Below are positions 8,165-17,093 of a stretch of 64,000 nt of DNA, in pieces. Both the position numbers and the translations under genes were made by a program. A model generated the notes under the pieces. It was not told where the DNA came from. It ran no database searches and saw only the letters and a program-made list of their open reading frames with translations. The DNA is from Actinacidiphila sp. DG2A-62 (GTDB taxonomy: Bacteria > Actinomycetota > Actinomycetes > Streptomycetales > Streptomycetaceae): assembly GCF_035825295.1 (NCBI RefSeq), contig NZ_JAYMGI010000002.1, positions 5,819,501-5,883,500 on the forward strand. Reading direction: 5' to 3'. Every line of letters begins with the position of its first letter. Position 1 is the first letter of the stretch.

Positions 8165-9231
8165 GCAGCAGCGGTTCTGGCGAGGCGCGTCCCCAACGCA
8201 CCCAGCGTTCTGCGCCCGCCGAGCAGCACCTCGGAGACCGGCTCGCCGCGTTCGTCGACGGCGAGCTGACCGACGACAGCCGTGACCGGGTGCTCGCCCA
8301 TCTGGCGACGTGTCCGCAGTGCAAGACGGCCGCCGCCGAACAGCGGCGGATGAAGTCGGTCATCGCGCAGTCCGAGCTGCCGGCCATCTCGGCGGGGCTG
8401 CTGGCGCGGCTCCAGGGGCTGCCCGGCATGGGCGCGGACACCGGTCTGCCCGGCGGCTCCGGCGGTCCCACGCTCCCCGGCGGACCCGGCGGACCCACGC
8501 TCCCCGGCGGCTCCGGCGGACCCGCCCTGCCCGGCGGCGGTCCGCTCCGCCCGGCCGAGGCGGACGACGACCGGGCGGCCCGCCACGGTCCGCTCGACGG
8601 CGGCCTGCTCGGCTCGGGCCCCGGGCTGTTCGGCGGCAGCCGCCGGGACGACTACTCCTACCTCGGCCCGGGGCGCGACCTGACCGCGCCCGCGGGCTCC
8701 CGCTCCCGCGGCTTCCGCGTCCACCAGGCGATCCGCGCGATCACCCCGGTCAGCCCGCTGGCCCCGGCGGCCGGCCGCGGCCGGCCGGTGGGCGCGGGGG
8801 CCGACACGCGCGGCGCCCACGGCGCGACCGCGGTGGGCGCGTCCGGCACGCCGGGCGGCTCCGGCGCCGGGAGCGCGCCCGCCTCGCGCGGCCGCAGGTT
8901 CGCCTTCGCGGCGGCCGGCGCCTTCTCGATGGCGGCCATCGCCATCGGCGGCGCCCTGCCGATGGAGGCCGCGGTCGACGGCGGCGCCCACCCGGACGAC
9001 GGCCCCGCGGTCAGCCCGCTGGGCGCCAGCACCAGCACGGTCTCCGACACCCGCGGCGTCACCCCGCGCGGCATGCTCGACGCGGAGGAGCGGGCCGGCC
9101 GCCGCACCCCGGCCGCCGCGGTCCCCTCGACCTGGCCCGACGCGCCCCGGCCGCAGCCCTACCAGGCGGTGGTCAGGTCCTCCCCGTCCTCCCCGTACGC
9201 GCTGTCCGCGTCCTCGGTGGTCCTGCACTGA
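8161..9231 (+). CDS. rseA: membrane-anchored zinc-finger anti-sigma factor (RseA type)
   Basis: 356 residues, GTG start overlapping the sigma stop. The N-terminal anti-sigma domain (about residues 18-70) has the ZAS motif HLATCPQC (HxxxCxxC) that holds zinc and clamps the partner sigma. Residues 95-130 are a collagen-like Gly-Pro repeat encoded by three 27-bp units. One transmembrane helix lies near residues 245-265 ([20 protein letters not shown]), and a short outer tail of about 90 residues follows. It probably holds the adjacent sigma inactive at the membrane until redox or envelope stress. Mycobacterial RseA is followed by the protease gene htrA; here tatB follows directly. Confidence 0.83.
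   Translation: MSSSGSGEARPQRTQRSAPAEQHLGDRLAAFVDGELTDDSRDRVLAHLATCPQCKTAAAEQRRMKSVIAQSELPAISAGLLARLQGLPGMGADTGLPGGSGGPTLPGGPGGPTLPGGSGGPALPGGGPLRPAEADDDRAARHGPLDGGLLGSGPGLFGGSRRDDYSYLGPGRDLTAPAGSRSRGFRVHQAIRAITPVSPLAPAAGRGRPVGAGADTRGAHGATAVGASGTPGGSGAGSAPASRGRRFAFAAAGAFSMAAIAIGGALPMEAAVDGGAHPDDGPAVSPLGASTSTVSDTRGVTPRGMLDAEERAGRRTPAAAVPSTWPDAPRPQPYQAVVRSSPSSPYALSASSVVLH
8446..8535 (+). repeat. 27-bp tandem repeat encoding collagen-like triplets in the anti-sigma gene
   Basis: Units begin at 8446, 8473 and 8500 and encode variants of LPGG(S/P)GGPT, followed by a partial fourth unit. They form a flexible linker between the zinc domain and the membrane helix. Confidence 0.7.
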
Positions 9232-9381
9232 GGCCGCGCGCCGGGGGCCCGCCCGAGGACCCGCGCCGGGGCCCGGCACGGGGACCCGCGCCCGGCCCCA
9301 CCCGCGATCCCGCCCGCGCACCCGCACGCGGGACCTGCTCCGAAGGGCGCGGCGAGGGGTCAACCTTTACCGCGCGGCGAC

Positions 9382-9431
9382 GTAGTGTTGGCCTGGGCCA
9401 CTCCCGCGCCCCGGGTGCGGGCGGGTACCGT
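9382..9431 (+). promoter_or_regulatory. candidate promoter region for tatB
   Basis: Two -10-like elements, TAGTGT (9382) and TACCGT (9426), lie in the 262-base gap after the anti-sigma gene. The rest of the gap is G/C-rich sequence with no ORF that looks coding. Confidence 0.35.
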
Positions 9432-9493
9432 AAGTCCGCCGGACTCTGCCCATCCGGGCGCACCCGGCCGTGGTCGTCCCAAGGAGCTGCAAG

Positions 9494-9997
9494 GTGTTCT
9501 TCGACATAGGCCCGCTTGAGCTGGTCGCGCTCGTGGTCCTTGCCGTGCTCGTCTTCGGCCCCGACAAGCTGCCGAAGGTCATCCAGGACACGATGGCGTT
9601 CATCCGGAAGGTGCGCGCGTTCTCCGACAGCGCCAAGGAGGACATCCGCCGCGAGCTGGGGCCGGAGTTCAAGGACTTCGAGTTCGAGGACCTCAACCCC
9701 AAGACGTTCATCCGCAAGAACCTGATGAGCGACGACGATGAGTACGGCCTGAACGAGCTGAAGGAACTGCGCGACAGCTTCGACCTGCGCAAGGAGATGG
9801 CCGAGGTCGCCGACCTGCGCAAGGACATGGCCGAGGTCACCGACGCGGTGAACGGCGTGGAGCCGGCCACCGCGACCGGGTCCTCCGGCGCGCGCGGAGC
9901 GTCGGGGTCCGCGGGGTCCGCCACGCCCGACCGGCTGACGAAGAAGGACCGGCTGGACCCGGGCGAGGCGCCGCCCTTCGACGCCGACGCCACCTGA
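9494..9997 (+). CDS. tatB: Sec-independent protein translocase TatB
   Basis: 167 residues, GTG 9494 with AAGGAGCTGCAAG upstream. The family pattern is clear: a short periplasmic lead FFDIGPLEL, a membrane helix with the conserved Glu (residues 8-22), the hinge FGPDKLPK, and an amphipathic helix to about residue 55. A charged C-terminal region contains two near-repeats of LRK(E/D)MAEV around residues 100-118. TatB with TatC recognises twin-arginine signal peptides for export of folded proteins. Placement after the sigma/anti-sigma pair matches M. tuberculosis Rv1221-Rv1224 and links Tat export to envelope stress. Confidence 0.9.
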   Translation: MFFDIGPLELVALVVLAVLVFGPDKLPKVIQDTMAFIRKVRAFSDSAKEDIRRELGPEFKDFEFEDLNPKTFIRKNLMSDDDEYGLNELKELRDSFDLRKEMAEVADLRKDMAEVTDAVNGVEPATATGSSGARGASGSAGSATPDRLTKKDRLDPGEAPPFDADAT

Positions 9998-10179
9998 CCG
10001 GCCCCACCTCGGGTCACGCCCCCGCGGGGTCCGTCAACCCCATGGCCGCTTTTCATCCGTTCGGGTGCGGTTTGACCGTGTGTTCGCCGTCACCCCACGC
10101 CGTTTCTGGTCCCGAACCCCCCCAGGGTCGGGCAAGATGGCGAGTCGCCCATGTGTGGGCATGGAGGAGGCGCGACCCA

Positions 10180-10796
10180 ATGGAGACGAAGACCGGCACG
10201 GCACAAGGGGCGGTCGACGGCTACCTGATGGCCGACTTTCCGTGGTACGGGCTGGACGAGGCCTTCACCGGCCCGCGCTGGCTCGGCGCGGTGGGCGTCA
10301 GCGCGGACGGCACGGTCGAGCACGGCTCGATAGGGCACGGCGACGAGCCTTCCCTGAAGGCGGAGGCCACCGAGCCCGAGGGGCAGCGGTTCGCGGTCGT
10401 GGTGACCGTCGCGCGCCTGCCGGCTGGCGCAGCGCGGACGGCACGGGGCTGCTGGAGGCGACCTCGGTCTCCTCGGCGGCCTGGCTGGCCGGCTCCGGCC
10501 TGCTGTCGTGCACGTGGCCCACGCACATGGAGCGGGCGCTGCGGCAGGACTGGATGGACCAGCAGACCGCGGCGGCGTGGGAGCTGGCGGACGACCTGAC
10601 CGGGCCGAGCTGGTCGACGCTCACCCTTCCGGTGGACGGGGAGCCGACGGCGTTCCACTACCGCGAGTCGGAGTACGGCTGGGTGATGGCGGGCGCGGCG
10701 CGCGGGGTGCACCTGGGCGCGTACGGACGCGGGCTCAGCGCGTACGGGCTGGCGCTCAGCGTCGTGCGCGACCTCACGGAGTACGGGGCGGCATAG
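10180..10796 (+). pseudogene. conserved hypothetical protein, interrupted by a -1 frameshift
   Basis: About 205 residues if repaired. From ATG 10180 (GGAGGAGG upstream) the frame reads METKTGTAQGAVDG through FAVVVTVARLP. It then loses sense near 10420 while the next frame continues as GWRSADGTGLLEATS to RDLTEYGAA. One extra base in CCGGCTGG joins them. Both halves have strongly G/C-biased third positions, so this is one gene. No domain is recognised; the protein looks soluble and Trp-rich. It lies between tatB and mrp, where actinomycetes often keep an unassigned gene. It is either a recent knock-out or, more likely, a missing base in the sequence. Confidence 0.65.
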
Positions 10797-10856
10797 GGCC
10801 GTCCGGGCTGCCCCGTGCGGGTGCTGACGCCCGGCGTCAGCACCCGCAGCCGCGCC

Positions 10857-12020
10857 TCAGAACTTGTTGCGGGGGGTGATCCCCAGGGACATGCCCGCCA
10901 GGCCGCGGGCGCGGCCTCCGAGCTTGCCGGCGATGGTGCGCAGCGCGGCGCCCGCGGGGGAGTCGGGGTGCGAGAGCGTCACCGGGCGGCCGTCGTCGCC
11001 GCCCTCGCGCAGCCGCACGTCGATCGGGATGCGGCCGAGCACCGGCACGGTCGTGCCCGTGGTGCGGGACAGGCCCTCGGCGACCCGGTCGCCGCCCCCC
11101 GTGCCGAAGACCTCCACGATCTCGTCGCAGTGCGGACACGGCATGCCCGCCATGTTCTCCACCACGCCGACGATCTTCTGGTGCGTCTGCACCGCGATCG
11201 AGCCGGCCCGCTCGGCCACCTCGGCCGCGGCCTGCTGCGGGGTGGTCACCACCAGGATCTCCGCGTTCGGCATCAGCTGGGCCACCGAGATTGCGATGTC
11301 GCCGGTGCCGGGCGGCAGGTCCAGCAGCAGCACGTCCAGGTCGCCCCAGTAGACGTCGGCCAGGAACTGCTGCAGCGCGCGGTGCAGCATCGGGCCGCGC
11401 CAGACCACCGGCGCGTTGCCGGGGGTGAACATGCCGATCGAGATGACCTTCACGCCGTTCGCCGACGGCGGCATGATCATGTTCTCGACCTGGGTGGGAC
11501 GGCCGTCCGCGCCCAGCATGCGCGGCACGCTGTGGCCGTAGATGTCCGCGTCGACGACGCCGACCTTCAGGCCGTCCGCGGCCATCGCCGCCGCCAGGTT
11601 GACCGTCACCGAGGACTTGCCGACGCCGCCCTTGCCGGAGGCGACCGCGTAGACCCGGGTCAGCGAGCCGGGCTTGGCGAACGGGATCTCCCGCTCGGCC
11701 TGGCCGCCGCGCAGCGACGACGCCAGCTCACGCCGCTGCTCGTCGCTCATCACGTCCAGCGTGACGCGCACCGAGCTGACGCCCGGCACCCGGCCCACCG
11801 CGGTGGACACCCGGCCGGTGATCTCGTCGCGCATCGGGCAGCCGGCCACGGTCAGGTAGACCGCGACCGCGACCGCGCCGTCCTCGGCGATGTCGACGGA
11901 CTTGACCATGCCGAGGTCGGTGATCGGTCGGTGGATCTCCGGGTCGTCCACGGTCGCCAGCGCGGCGCGCACGGCTTCGTCGGTCGGCTTGGTGCCGGCA
12001 GGGGGAGTGGTCGTAGCCAT
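10857..12020 (-). CDS. mrp: Mrp/ApbC iron-sulfur cluster carrier P-loop ATPase
   Basis: 387 residues. The N-terminal MIP18/DUF59 domain (about 10-95) includes DPEIHRPITDLGMV and VAGCPMRDEI. The Mrp/NBP35 ATPase domain has the deviant Walker A SGKGGVGKSS near residue 128, VDADIYGHSVPRML, LLLDLPPGTGD, and the bridging-cluster motif CPHC near residue 300. The protein binds and transfers a [4Fe-4S] cluster between dimer subunits to apo-enzymes. It corresponds to M. tuberculosis Rv1229c in the same gene order. It is transcribed leftward, alone or with the DUF1003 and MgtE-like genes upstream. Confidence 0.93.
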   Translation of the reverse strand: MATTTPPAGTKPTDEAVRAALATVDDPEIHRPITDLGMVKSVDIAEDGAVAVAVYLTVAGCPMRDEITGRVSTAVGRVPGVSSVRVTLDVMSDEQRRELASSLRGGQAEREIPFAKPGSLTRVYAVASGKGGVGKSSVTVNLAAAMAADGLKVGVVDADIYGHSVPRMLGADGRPTQVENMIMPPSANGVKVISIGMFTPGNAPVVWRGPMLHRALQQFLADVYWGDLDVLLLDLPPGTGDIAISVAQLMPNAEILVVTTPQQAAAEVAERAGSIAVQTHQKIVGVVENMAGMPCPHCDEIVEVFGTGGGDRVAEGLSRTTGTTVPVLGRIPIDVRLREGGDDGRPVTLSHPDSPAGAALRTIAGKLGGRARGLAGMSLGITPRNKF

Positions 12021-12052
12021 AGGTCGATGGTACGGCGGTCCTACCCGCCGGT

Positions 12053-12670
12053 TCAGCGACCCCGGCCGTCGCTTTCGTCACCCGCGGGGCGCGGCCGGCC
12101 CGCGGGCGCGCGCGGGTGGGGCGCCGGCAGGCCGTGGTTCTGCCGCTCCTCGATCTCCTTGACCAGGTCCTGGAGTTCGGAGCGGATCCAGTCGCGGGTG
12201 GCCACCTCGCCGAGGTTCACCCGCAGCGCGGCGACCTCCCGGGTCAGGTACTCGGTGTCGGCGATGCTGCGTTCGTTCTGCTTGCGGTCCTGCTCCAGGT
12301 TGACCCGGTCCCGGTCGTCCTGCCGGTTCTGCGCCAGCAGGATCAGCGGGGCCGCGTAGGACGCCTGCAGCGACAGCATCAGGGTCAGGAAGATGAACGG
12401 GTACTGGTCGAAGCGCAGGTGCCGCGGCGCGAAGACGTTCCACGCCACCCACACCAGGATGACCACCGTCATCCACGCGATGAACCGGCCGGTGCCCAAA
12501 AAGCGCGCGATCCGCTCGGAGAACTTGCCGAACGCCTCCGGGTCGTACGACGGCAGCAGGCTGCGCCGCGGCGCGCGCGGCTGGTCCAGCCGGGTCCTGG
12601 ACCGTCCGGTGGCGGTCGCGCCCGCCGGGTGGTGCCGGCCGCGCTCGCGGTCCCGCTCCTCAGCGGTCAT
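12053..12670 (-). CDS. DUF1003 membrane protein
   Basis: 205 residues. A basic N-terminal tail (1-45) is followed by GKFSERIARFLGTGRFIAW and two transmembrane helices (about 62-80 and 92-112). The family motif region between them reads FDQYPFIFLTLMLSLQASYA. The C-terminal half is a charged coiled coil (NRQDDRDRVNLEQDRKQNE) and ends in a Pro/Arg tail. DUF1003 proteins are unassigned. Here the gene overlaps the MgtE-like gene by 11 bases, so the two are co-translated, as in the Rv1231c-Rv1232c region. A role with the soluble MgtE domains in cation sensing is inference. Confidence 0.85.
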   Translation of the reverse strand: MTAEERDRERGRHHPAGATATGRSRTRLDQPRAPRRSLLPSYDPEAFGKFSERIARFLGTGRFIAWMTVVILVWVAWNVFAPRHLRFDQYPFIFLTLMLSLQASYAAPLILLAQNRQDDRDRVNLEQDRKQNERSIADTEYLTREVAALRVNLGEVATRDWIRSELQDLVKEIEERQNHGLPAPHPRAPAGRPRPAGDESDGRGR

Positions 12671-14087
12671 CGGCGGCCTCCTCCACCGGACCGCGGCCCT
12701 CGTCGTCGGCGTCTTCAGCGTCCTCGGCGCCGTCCGGGCCCTCCCGCGGGCCGCCGTCCGCCCGGTCCCCGTCCGGGCCGCCCGCCGCGTGCGCGCCCAC
12801 CGCGCCGTGCAGGTCGGTCTCCCGCCAGTCCTCGGGCAGCAGGTGGTCCAGCACGTCGTCCACGGTGACCGCGCCGAGCAGCGAGCCGCTGTCGTCCACC
12901 ACGGGCGCGGACACCATGTTGTACGTGGCCAGGAAGCTGGTCACCGACGGCAGCGCGGTGTCCGGCGGCAGCGGCTGCAGGTCGGTGTCGACGATCGAGC
13001 CGACCAGCGTGAACGGCGGATCGCGCAGCAGCCGCTGGAAGTGCACCAGGCCGAGGTACTTGCCCGTCGGCGTCTCGTCCGGCGGCAGGCACACGTAGAC
13101 CTGCGCGGCCAGCGCCGGCGACAGGTCGGGGTTGCGGATGCGGGCCAGCGCGTCGGCCACCGTGGCGTCCGGGCGCAGCACGATCGGCTCGGTGGTCATC
13201 AGGCCGCCGGCGGTCCGCTCCTCGTACGACAGCAGCCGCCGCACGCCGGCCGCGTCCTGCGGCCGCATCAGCGTCAGCAGCCGCTCCTGGTCGGCGACCG
13301 GCAGCTCGGCCAGCAGGTCGGCGGCGTCGTCGGGGTCCATCGCCTCCAGCACGTCGGCGGCGCGCTCCTCCTGGAGCTTGCCGAGGATCTCCACCTGGTC
13401 GTCGTCCGGCAGCTCCTCCAGCACGTCCGCCAGCCGGTCGTCGTCCAGCGCCGCCGCGACCTCGCCGCGCCGCTTGGGCGACAGGTGGTGCATGACGTTC
13501 GCCAGGTCCGCCGGGCGCAGCTGCTCGAACGTGGCCACCAGGTTCTCCGCGCCCTGGCCCTCCTCGGTCAGCCAGAACCCGCTGACCGCCGACCAGTCCA
13601 CCGTCAGGGTGCCGCCGCGCCGTCGCAGCGCGCCCTTCTTGCCGCGCCGCACGAAGACCTTGTCGATCTCCCAGTCCCGGCGGGCCGGCAGCTGCACCAT
13701 CGACACGTCCAGGACGGTGACCTCCTCGCCGCTGCCCTCGGCGCCGCGCGGCCCCTCCCCGGAGTCCTCCGCGACCAGCCGCACCCGGCGGTCCAGCAGC
13801 TCGCCCAGCACCAGCGTCTCGGTCTTGCGCTGCTCGAAGCGCCGCATGTTCACCACCCCGGTGGTGATCACCTGCCCCGACTCCACGCCGGTCACCCGGG
13901 TCATCGGCAGGAAGATCCGGCGCCGGCTGACCACCTCCACGACCAGCCCGAGCACCCGCGGCGGGCGCCCGCCGACCCGCAGCATCACCACGACGTCACG
14001 GACCCGGCCCACCTGGTCGCCGGTCGGGTCGAACACCGCCACGCCGGCCAGGTGCGACACGAAGACCCGCGGTGCGCCAGCCACCAT
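12660..14087 (-). CDS. soluble MgtE-like protein: PRC-barrel, MgtE intracellular domain and CBS pair
   Basis: 475 residues with no membrane segment. Order: a PRC-barrel-like start (VFDPTGDQVGRVRDVVVML); the MgtE N-domain helical superhelix (about 165-285, repeats such as RGEVAAALDDDRLADVLEEL); two CBS motifs (about 300-425, GGLMTTEPIVLRPDATV and MVSAPVVDDSGSLLGAVTVD); and a very acidic tail. In full MgtE channels these domains gate a five-helix Mg2+ pore, which is absent here. The protein may be a Mg2+ or nucleotide sensor acting on a partner, possibly the DUF1003 protein whose gene overlaps its 3' end. M. tuberculosis Rv1232c has the same layout. Confidence 0.87.
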   Translation of the reverse strand: MVAGAPRVFVSHLAGVAVFDPTGDQVGRVRDVVVMLRVGGRPPRVLGLVVEVVSRRRIFLPMTRVTGVESGQVITTGVVNMRRFEQRKTETLVLGELLDRRVRLVAEDSGEGPRGAEGSGEEVTVLDVSMVQLPARRDWEIDKVFVRRGKKGALRRRGGTLTVDWSAVSGFWLTEEGQGAENLVATFEQLRPADLANVMHHLSPKRRGEVAAALDDDRLADVLEELPDDDQVEILGKLQEERAADVLEAMDPDDAADLLAELPVADQERLLTLMRPQDAAGVRRLLSYEERTAGGLMTTEPIVLRPDATVADALARIRNPDLSPALAAQVYVCLPPDETPTGKYLGLVHFQRLLRDPPFTLVGSIVDTDLQPLPPDTALPSVTSFLATYNMVSAPVVDDSGSLLGAVTVDDVLDHLLPEDWRETDLHGAVGAHAAGGPDGDRADGGPREGPDGAEDAEDADDEGRGPVEEAADDR

Positions 14088-14238
14088 CAGGGCCTCCCAG
14101 GGCTGCTCCGGTCCGCACCTCGTACCGCTGCCAGGCTACTCCGGGCCGATCTTGGCCGCCCTGCGGGGTGCTCCCCGGGGGTACGCTGCGGTAGCTTCTG
14201 CACCGCCCGCCCGCCACCCCACAGGAGGACGACCCGCC

Positions 14239-14970
14239 GTGCACTCCGGCCGCAGGACCGCCATCGCCGCCGTCGCCGTGCTCTGCGCGGGGCCCGCGCT
14301 CGGCGGCTGCCTCGGCATCGGCGGCGACCCGGACGCCGGCACCAACGGCGTCGGCAAGCTGCCCGCGGCCTCCATCGAGCGGCAGGCCAAGACCGCCGCG
14401 GCCGGCGCGCACGCGCTGCGGCTGGCCGGCACCGTGGTCAGCGGCGGCCAGTCCTACCGCCTCGACATGCGGCTGCGCGACAACGGCGGCGTCGGCGAGG
14501 TCTCCTCCAAGGCCGGCACCTTCCAGCTGCTGCGCGTCGGCGACGACCTCTACCTCAAGGCCGGCGCGGACTTCTACGGCGACGGCGACGACAAGGACAG
14601 CCAGGCCGCGGCGGCCAAGCTCAACGGCAAGTACGTCAAGGTGCCGCCCGGCGACCCGGCCTACCAGCAGTTCAGCGGCTTCACCGACAAGAAGGTCCTG
14701 CTCGCGGACCTCTTCGTGCTGGACGGCGAGGTCTCCGTCGGCGACCACCGCAAGGTCGACGCCGTCAAGACCATCGCGCTCAACGGCTCCCGGGGCGGCT
14801 CCCTCGACGTCTCCCTCAAGGGCACGCCCTACCCCCTGCGCTACGTCCGCGCGAACGGCGCGGGCACGCTCACGCTCTCCGACTGGGGCCAGGACTTCAC
14901 GCTCGCCGCCCCCGCGAAGTCCCAGGTCGTGGACTACGGCTCCACGGTCGGCACCACGCCGAAGAAGTAG
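14239..14970 (+). CDS. putative lipoprotein, LppX/LprG-like
   Basis: 243 residues, GTG 14239 with ACAGGAGGAC upstream. A lipoprotein signal with RR near the start leads to the lipobox LGGC at about residue 22. The mature part alternates beta strands and short helices (ALRLAGTVVSGGQSYRLDMRL, LLRVGDDLYLKAG, GKYVKVPPGDPAYQQF, SLKGTPYPLRYVRA). That layout resembles the half-barrel of LppX/LprG-type lipid-binding lipoproteins and is also seen in many Streptomyces lipoproteins of unknown role. It is anchored outside the membrane. No cargo can be inferred. It is divergent from the MgtE-like gene. Confidence 0.75.
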   Translation: MHSGRRTAIAAVAVLCAGPALGGCLGIGGDPDAGTNGVGKLPAASIERQAKTAAAGAHALRLAGTVVSGGQSYRLDMRLRDNGGVGEVSSKAGTFQLLRVGDDLYLKAGADFYGDGDDKDSQAAAAKLNGKYVKVPPGDPAYQQFSGFTDKKVLLADLFVLDGEVSVGDHRKVDAVKTIALNGSRGGSLDVSLKGTPYPLRYVRANGAGTLTLSDWGQDFTLAAPAKSQVVDYGSTVGTTPKK

Positions 14971-14979
14971 CCGGCCGGG

Positions 14980-15480
14980 TCAGCCCTTCCCGCGCCGCCG
15001 GGCCAGCAGCTTCGGCAGACCCGCGGGGATCGGCCGGCGCGTCGTCGCCCGCGTGGCCACCGGCGCGGCGGCCCCCGAGCCCTCCGGCATGGCCCCCGGA
15101 TACTCCACCGGCCCTCCCACCGGGACCAGCCGGAACACCGAGCACTCCCGCGCCCAGCGCTCGGTGATCGCCTCGCCGTCCGGCGAGTTCAGCCGCTTCC
15201 CCTTCAGCTCCGCGGCGGCCACGCCCCACGCCTCCGCGTCCGGCGCGAGCACCTCCACGCGGGCGTTCCACGTCACCAGCCGCCCGCCCTTGTCCTTGCT
15301 GCGCGCCACCACGGACGCGGCCCCGCCGTCCACCAGTCCCGGCGCGGGCTGCTCGCCCGGTCCCGTGACCAGCACGACCGCGCCGTCCGCCCAGGCGTGC
15401 CAGACGGCCTGGCCGTTCACCCACACGAGCCCCGATTTCCGAGCGCTCTCCTCGACCAGCCCACTCACCACGTCACCCAT
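14980..15480 (-). CDS. conserved hypothetical protein, possible split beta-barrel (PNPOx-like)
   Basis: 166 residues. The N-terminal 120 residues alternate beta strands typical of flavin/F420 split barrels (SGLVWVNGQAVWHAWADGAV, VLVTGPGEQPAPGL, SVVARSKDKGGRLVTWNARV), with ERWARECSVFRLVP near the end of the fold. The remainder is a basic Ala/Pro/Arg tail. Cofactor-binding residues are not clear, so the assignment rests on strand pattern and should be treated as tentative. It is convergent with the lipoprotein gene (10-base gap). Confidence 0.6.
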   Translation of the reverse strand: MGDVVSGLVEESARKSGLVWVNGQAVWHAWADGAVVLVTGPGEQPAPGLVDGGAASVVARSKDKGGRLVTWNARVEVLAPDAEAWGVAAAELKGKRLNSPDGEAITERWARECSVFRLVPVGGPVEYPGAMPEGSGAAAPVATRATTRRPIPAGLPKLLARRRGKG

Positions 15481-15589
15481 CCCCCCACTTTAAGTTCCCT
15501 CGACGCTGCCCCTTTCCCGCTGTCGCCCTTGACGGACCGGCTGAGCGTCTGCCCCGTCCTCGCCGTCCCCGTCCAGCGGTCCGCTGTGG

Positions 15590-15730
15590 CTGGTGGGGGC
15601 ACCTCCCGGACGGAGTCTGGGGGAGCAGTTCCCCGCGCCCCTGAAAAGCCGGCCGCCCGGCTGCCCCGAACAGTCCGTCCCCGTCCGCACCGCCGTCGTG
15701 GCTTGTCGCGCGGTTCCCCGCGCCCCTGAT
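15590..15730. repeat. two copies of the dispersed Streptomyces REP-like core
   Basis: GCAGTTCCCCGCGCCCCTGA (15625-15644) and a variant with CGGTT in place of CAGTT (15708-15729) lie in non-coding sequence. A third copy is at 23465 and more are at 57154-57527. Short C/G-rich elements of this kind are scattered between genes in many Streptomyces genomes. Confidence 0.7.
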
Positions 15731-15844
15731 GTGAACGCTCAGCGTCCAGCCGACCAGAAGCCCCGCGACCCCGGCCTGCTGACCTCCGGCGCCACCGGGA
15801 CGCAGAAAGAGACCCGCAGCGCACATGCGGCCCGAGGGGGCGGT

Positions 15845-15937
15845 CCGGGGGTGTCCCCGCAGGACTTCGAAAACAACACCGGCGGAAAGCAGGCAACGAA
15901 AGCCGCCACTTTCGAAGTCCGAGGAGATACCCCCGGG
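15845..15937. repeat. imperfect palindromic element with ~28-bp inverted ends (MITE-like)
   Basis: The arms contain a perfect 11-bp pair, GGACTTCGAAA (15862-15872) and TTTCGAAGTCC (15910-15920). Outside these the arms continue as near matches, CCGGGGGTGTCCCC on the left against the complement of GAGATACCCCCGG on the right. The 37-base centre holds its own GGCGG/CCGCC pair. The element is non-coding and lies in the 586-base gap before the EamA gene; it could be a small mobile repeat or a structured RNA. Confidence 0.5.
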
Positions 15938-16054
15938 GCGACCCCGACCCGTACACGCAACGCAGCGCACCCGGCCGAGGCAACGCCCAGCGCCACGCCG
16001 ACGCAGCCGCACCCGGCCGAGGCACCGCCGGGCGTCGGCGTCACACGCCACGCT

Positions 16055-16060
16055 TACGCT
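16055..16060 (+). promoter_or_regulatory. -10 element of a probable leaderless promoter
   Basis: TACGCT ends six bases before GTG 16067, which has no Shine-Dalgarno sequence. Confidence 0.5.
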
Positions 16061-16066
16061 GGACGC

Positions 16067-17035
16067 GTGACCGTCCCCGCCTCGCACGCCGCGCCCCCCG
16101 CCGCGACCGCCCCGCCCCCCACCCCCACCCCCGCAGCGCCGCAGGCACCCCGCACGCTCGACCTCACCCTCCTCACCCTCGCCGTCGCCGGCGTCTCCCT
16201 CTCCGCCCCCCTGATCGCCGCCACCACCGCCCCCGCCCTGGCCATCGCCTTCTGGCGCAACGCCATCGCCGTCGGCGTCCTGAGCCCCGTCGCCCTGTGG
16301 CGCCACCGCACCGAACTGCGCACGATGGGCCGCCGCGCCACCCTGCTCTCGCTCGCCGCCGGCCTCCTCCTCGCCCTGCACTTCGGCCTCTGGCTGCCCA
16401 GCCTGGACATGACCTCCGTCGCGACGTCCACCGCGCTGGTCACCACCACGCCGATCTGGACCACGCTGATCCTGCGGCTGCGCGGCCACCGGCCGCCCGG
16501 CATGGTGTGGGCGGGCACCGGCCTCGCCGTGGCCGGCGTGCTGATCCTGACCGGGATCGACCTGTCGACGGACGGCCGCGCCCTGGAGGGCGACGCGCTG
16601 GCGCTGGCCGCGGGCGCGGCGGCCGCGGTGTACATGCTGCTGGGCTCGGAGGTGCGGCGGACCGCGAGCACCACCGCGTACACCTACGTCTGCTACTCGA
16701 CCACCGCGGTCGCGCTGCTCGGCGCCTGCCTGGTGTCGGGCTCGGCGCTGGGCGGCTACGACGGCCGCACCTGGCTGAAGATCGCCGCGCTGACCGTGGC
16801 CGCGCAGCTGCTGGGGCACTCGCTGCTCAACCGGGTGGTGCGGGGCCTGGGCCCGTCGACCACGTCGACCGCGATCCTGCTGGAGACGCCGGGCGCGGCG
16901 CTGGTGGCCGCGCTGTGGCTGGGCCAGACGCCGCCGGCCGCCGCCTACCCCGCGCTCGGCGTGATCCTCGCGGGCCTGGCCCTGGTCATCCTCGCCGACC
17001 GCAGGAGGACCCCCGCCGTGGAGCCCGCGGCCTGA
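16067..17035 (+). CDS. EamA/DMT-family transporter
   Basis: 322 residues from GTG 16067, where a leaderless-type -10 fixes the start. After a Pro/Ala-rich 30-residue lead there are ten hydrophobic helices in two five-helix halves, the DMT layout. The first half includes PALAIAFWRNAIAVG and ALHFGLWLPSLDMTSVATST; the second includes AAQLLGHSLLNRVVRGLGPS and ILAGLALVILADRRR. These features match RhaT/EamA exporters of metabolites or amino acids. The substrate is unknown. It stands alone between the repeat-rich gap and convergent corA. Confidence 0.85.
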   Translation: MTVPASHAAPPAATAPPPTPTPAAPQAPRTLDLTLLTLAVAGVSLSAPLIAATTAPALAIAFWRNAIAVGVLSPVALWRHRTELRTMGRRATLLSLAAGLLLALHFGLWLPSLDMTSVATSTALVTTTPIWTTLILRLRGHRPPGMVWAGTGLAVAGVLILTGIDLSTDGRALEGDALALAAGAAAAVYMLLGSEVRRTASTTAYTYVCYSTTAVALLGACLVSGSALGGYDGRTWLKIAALTVAAQLLGHSLLNRVVRGLGPSTTSTAILLETPGAALVAALWLGQTPPAAAYPALGVILAGLALVILADRRRTPAVEPAA

Positions 17036-17093
17036 GCCGTACGGCCCCCGCGGGCTCCCGCCGCCCCTGCTGTCCCCGCTGTCCCCGCGACGC

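Noticed and set aside
12393-15167. 924-codon ORF on the plus strand
   Set aside because: It is antisense to the DUF1003 and MgtE-like genes and out of frame with the lipoprotein; high G/C third positions create long shadow ORFs. The product is Arg/Gln/Val-rich with no domain.
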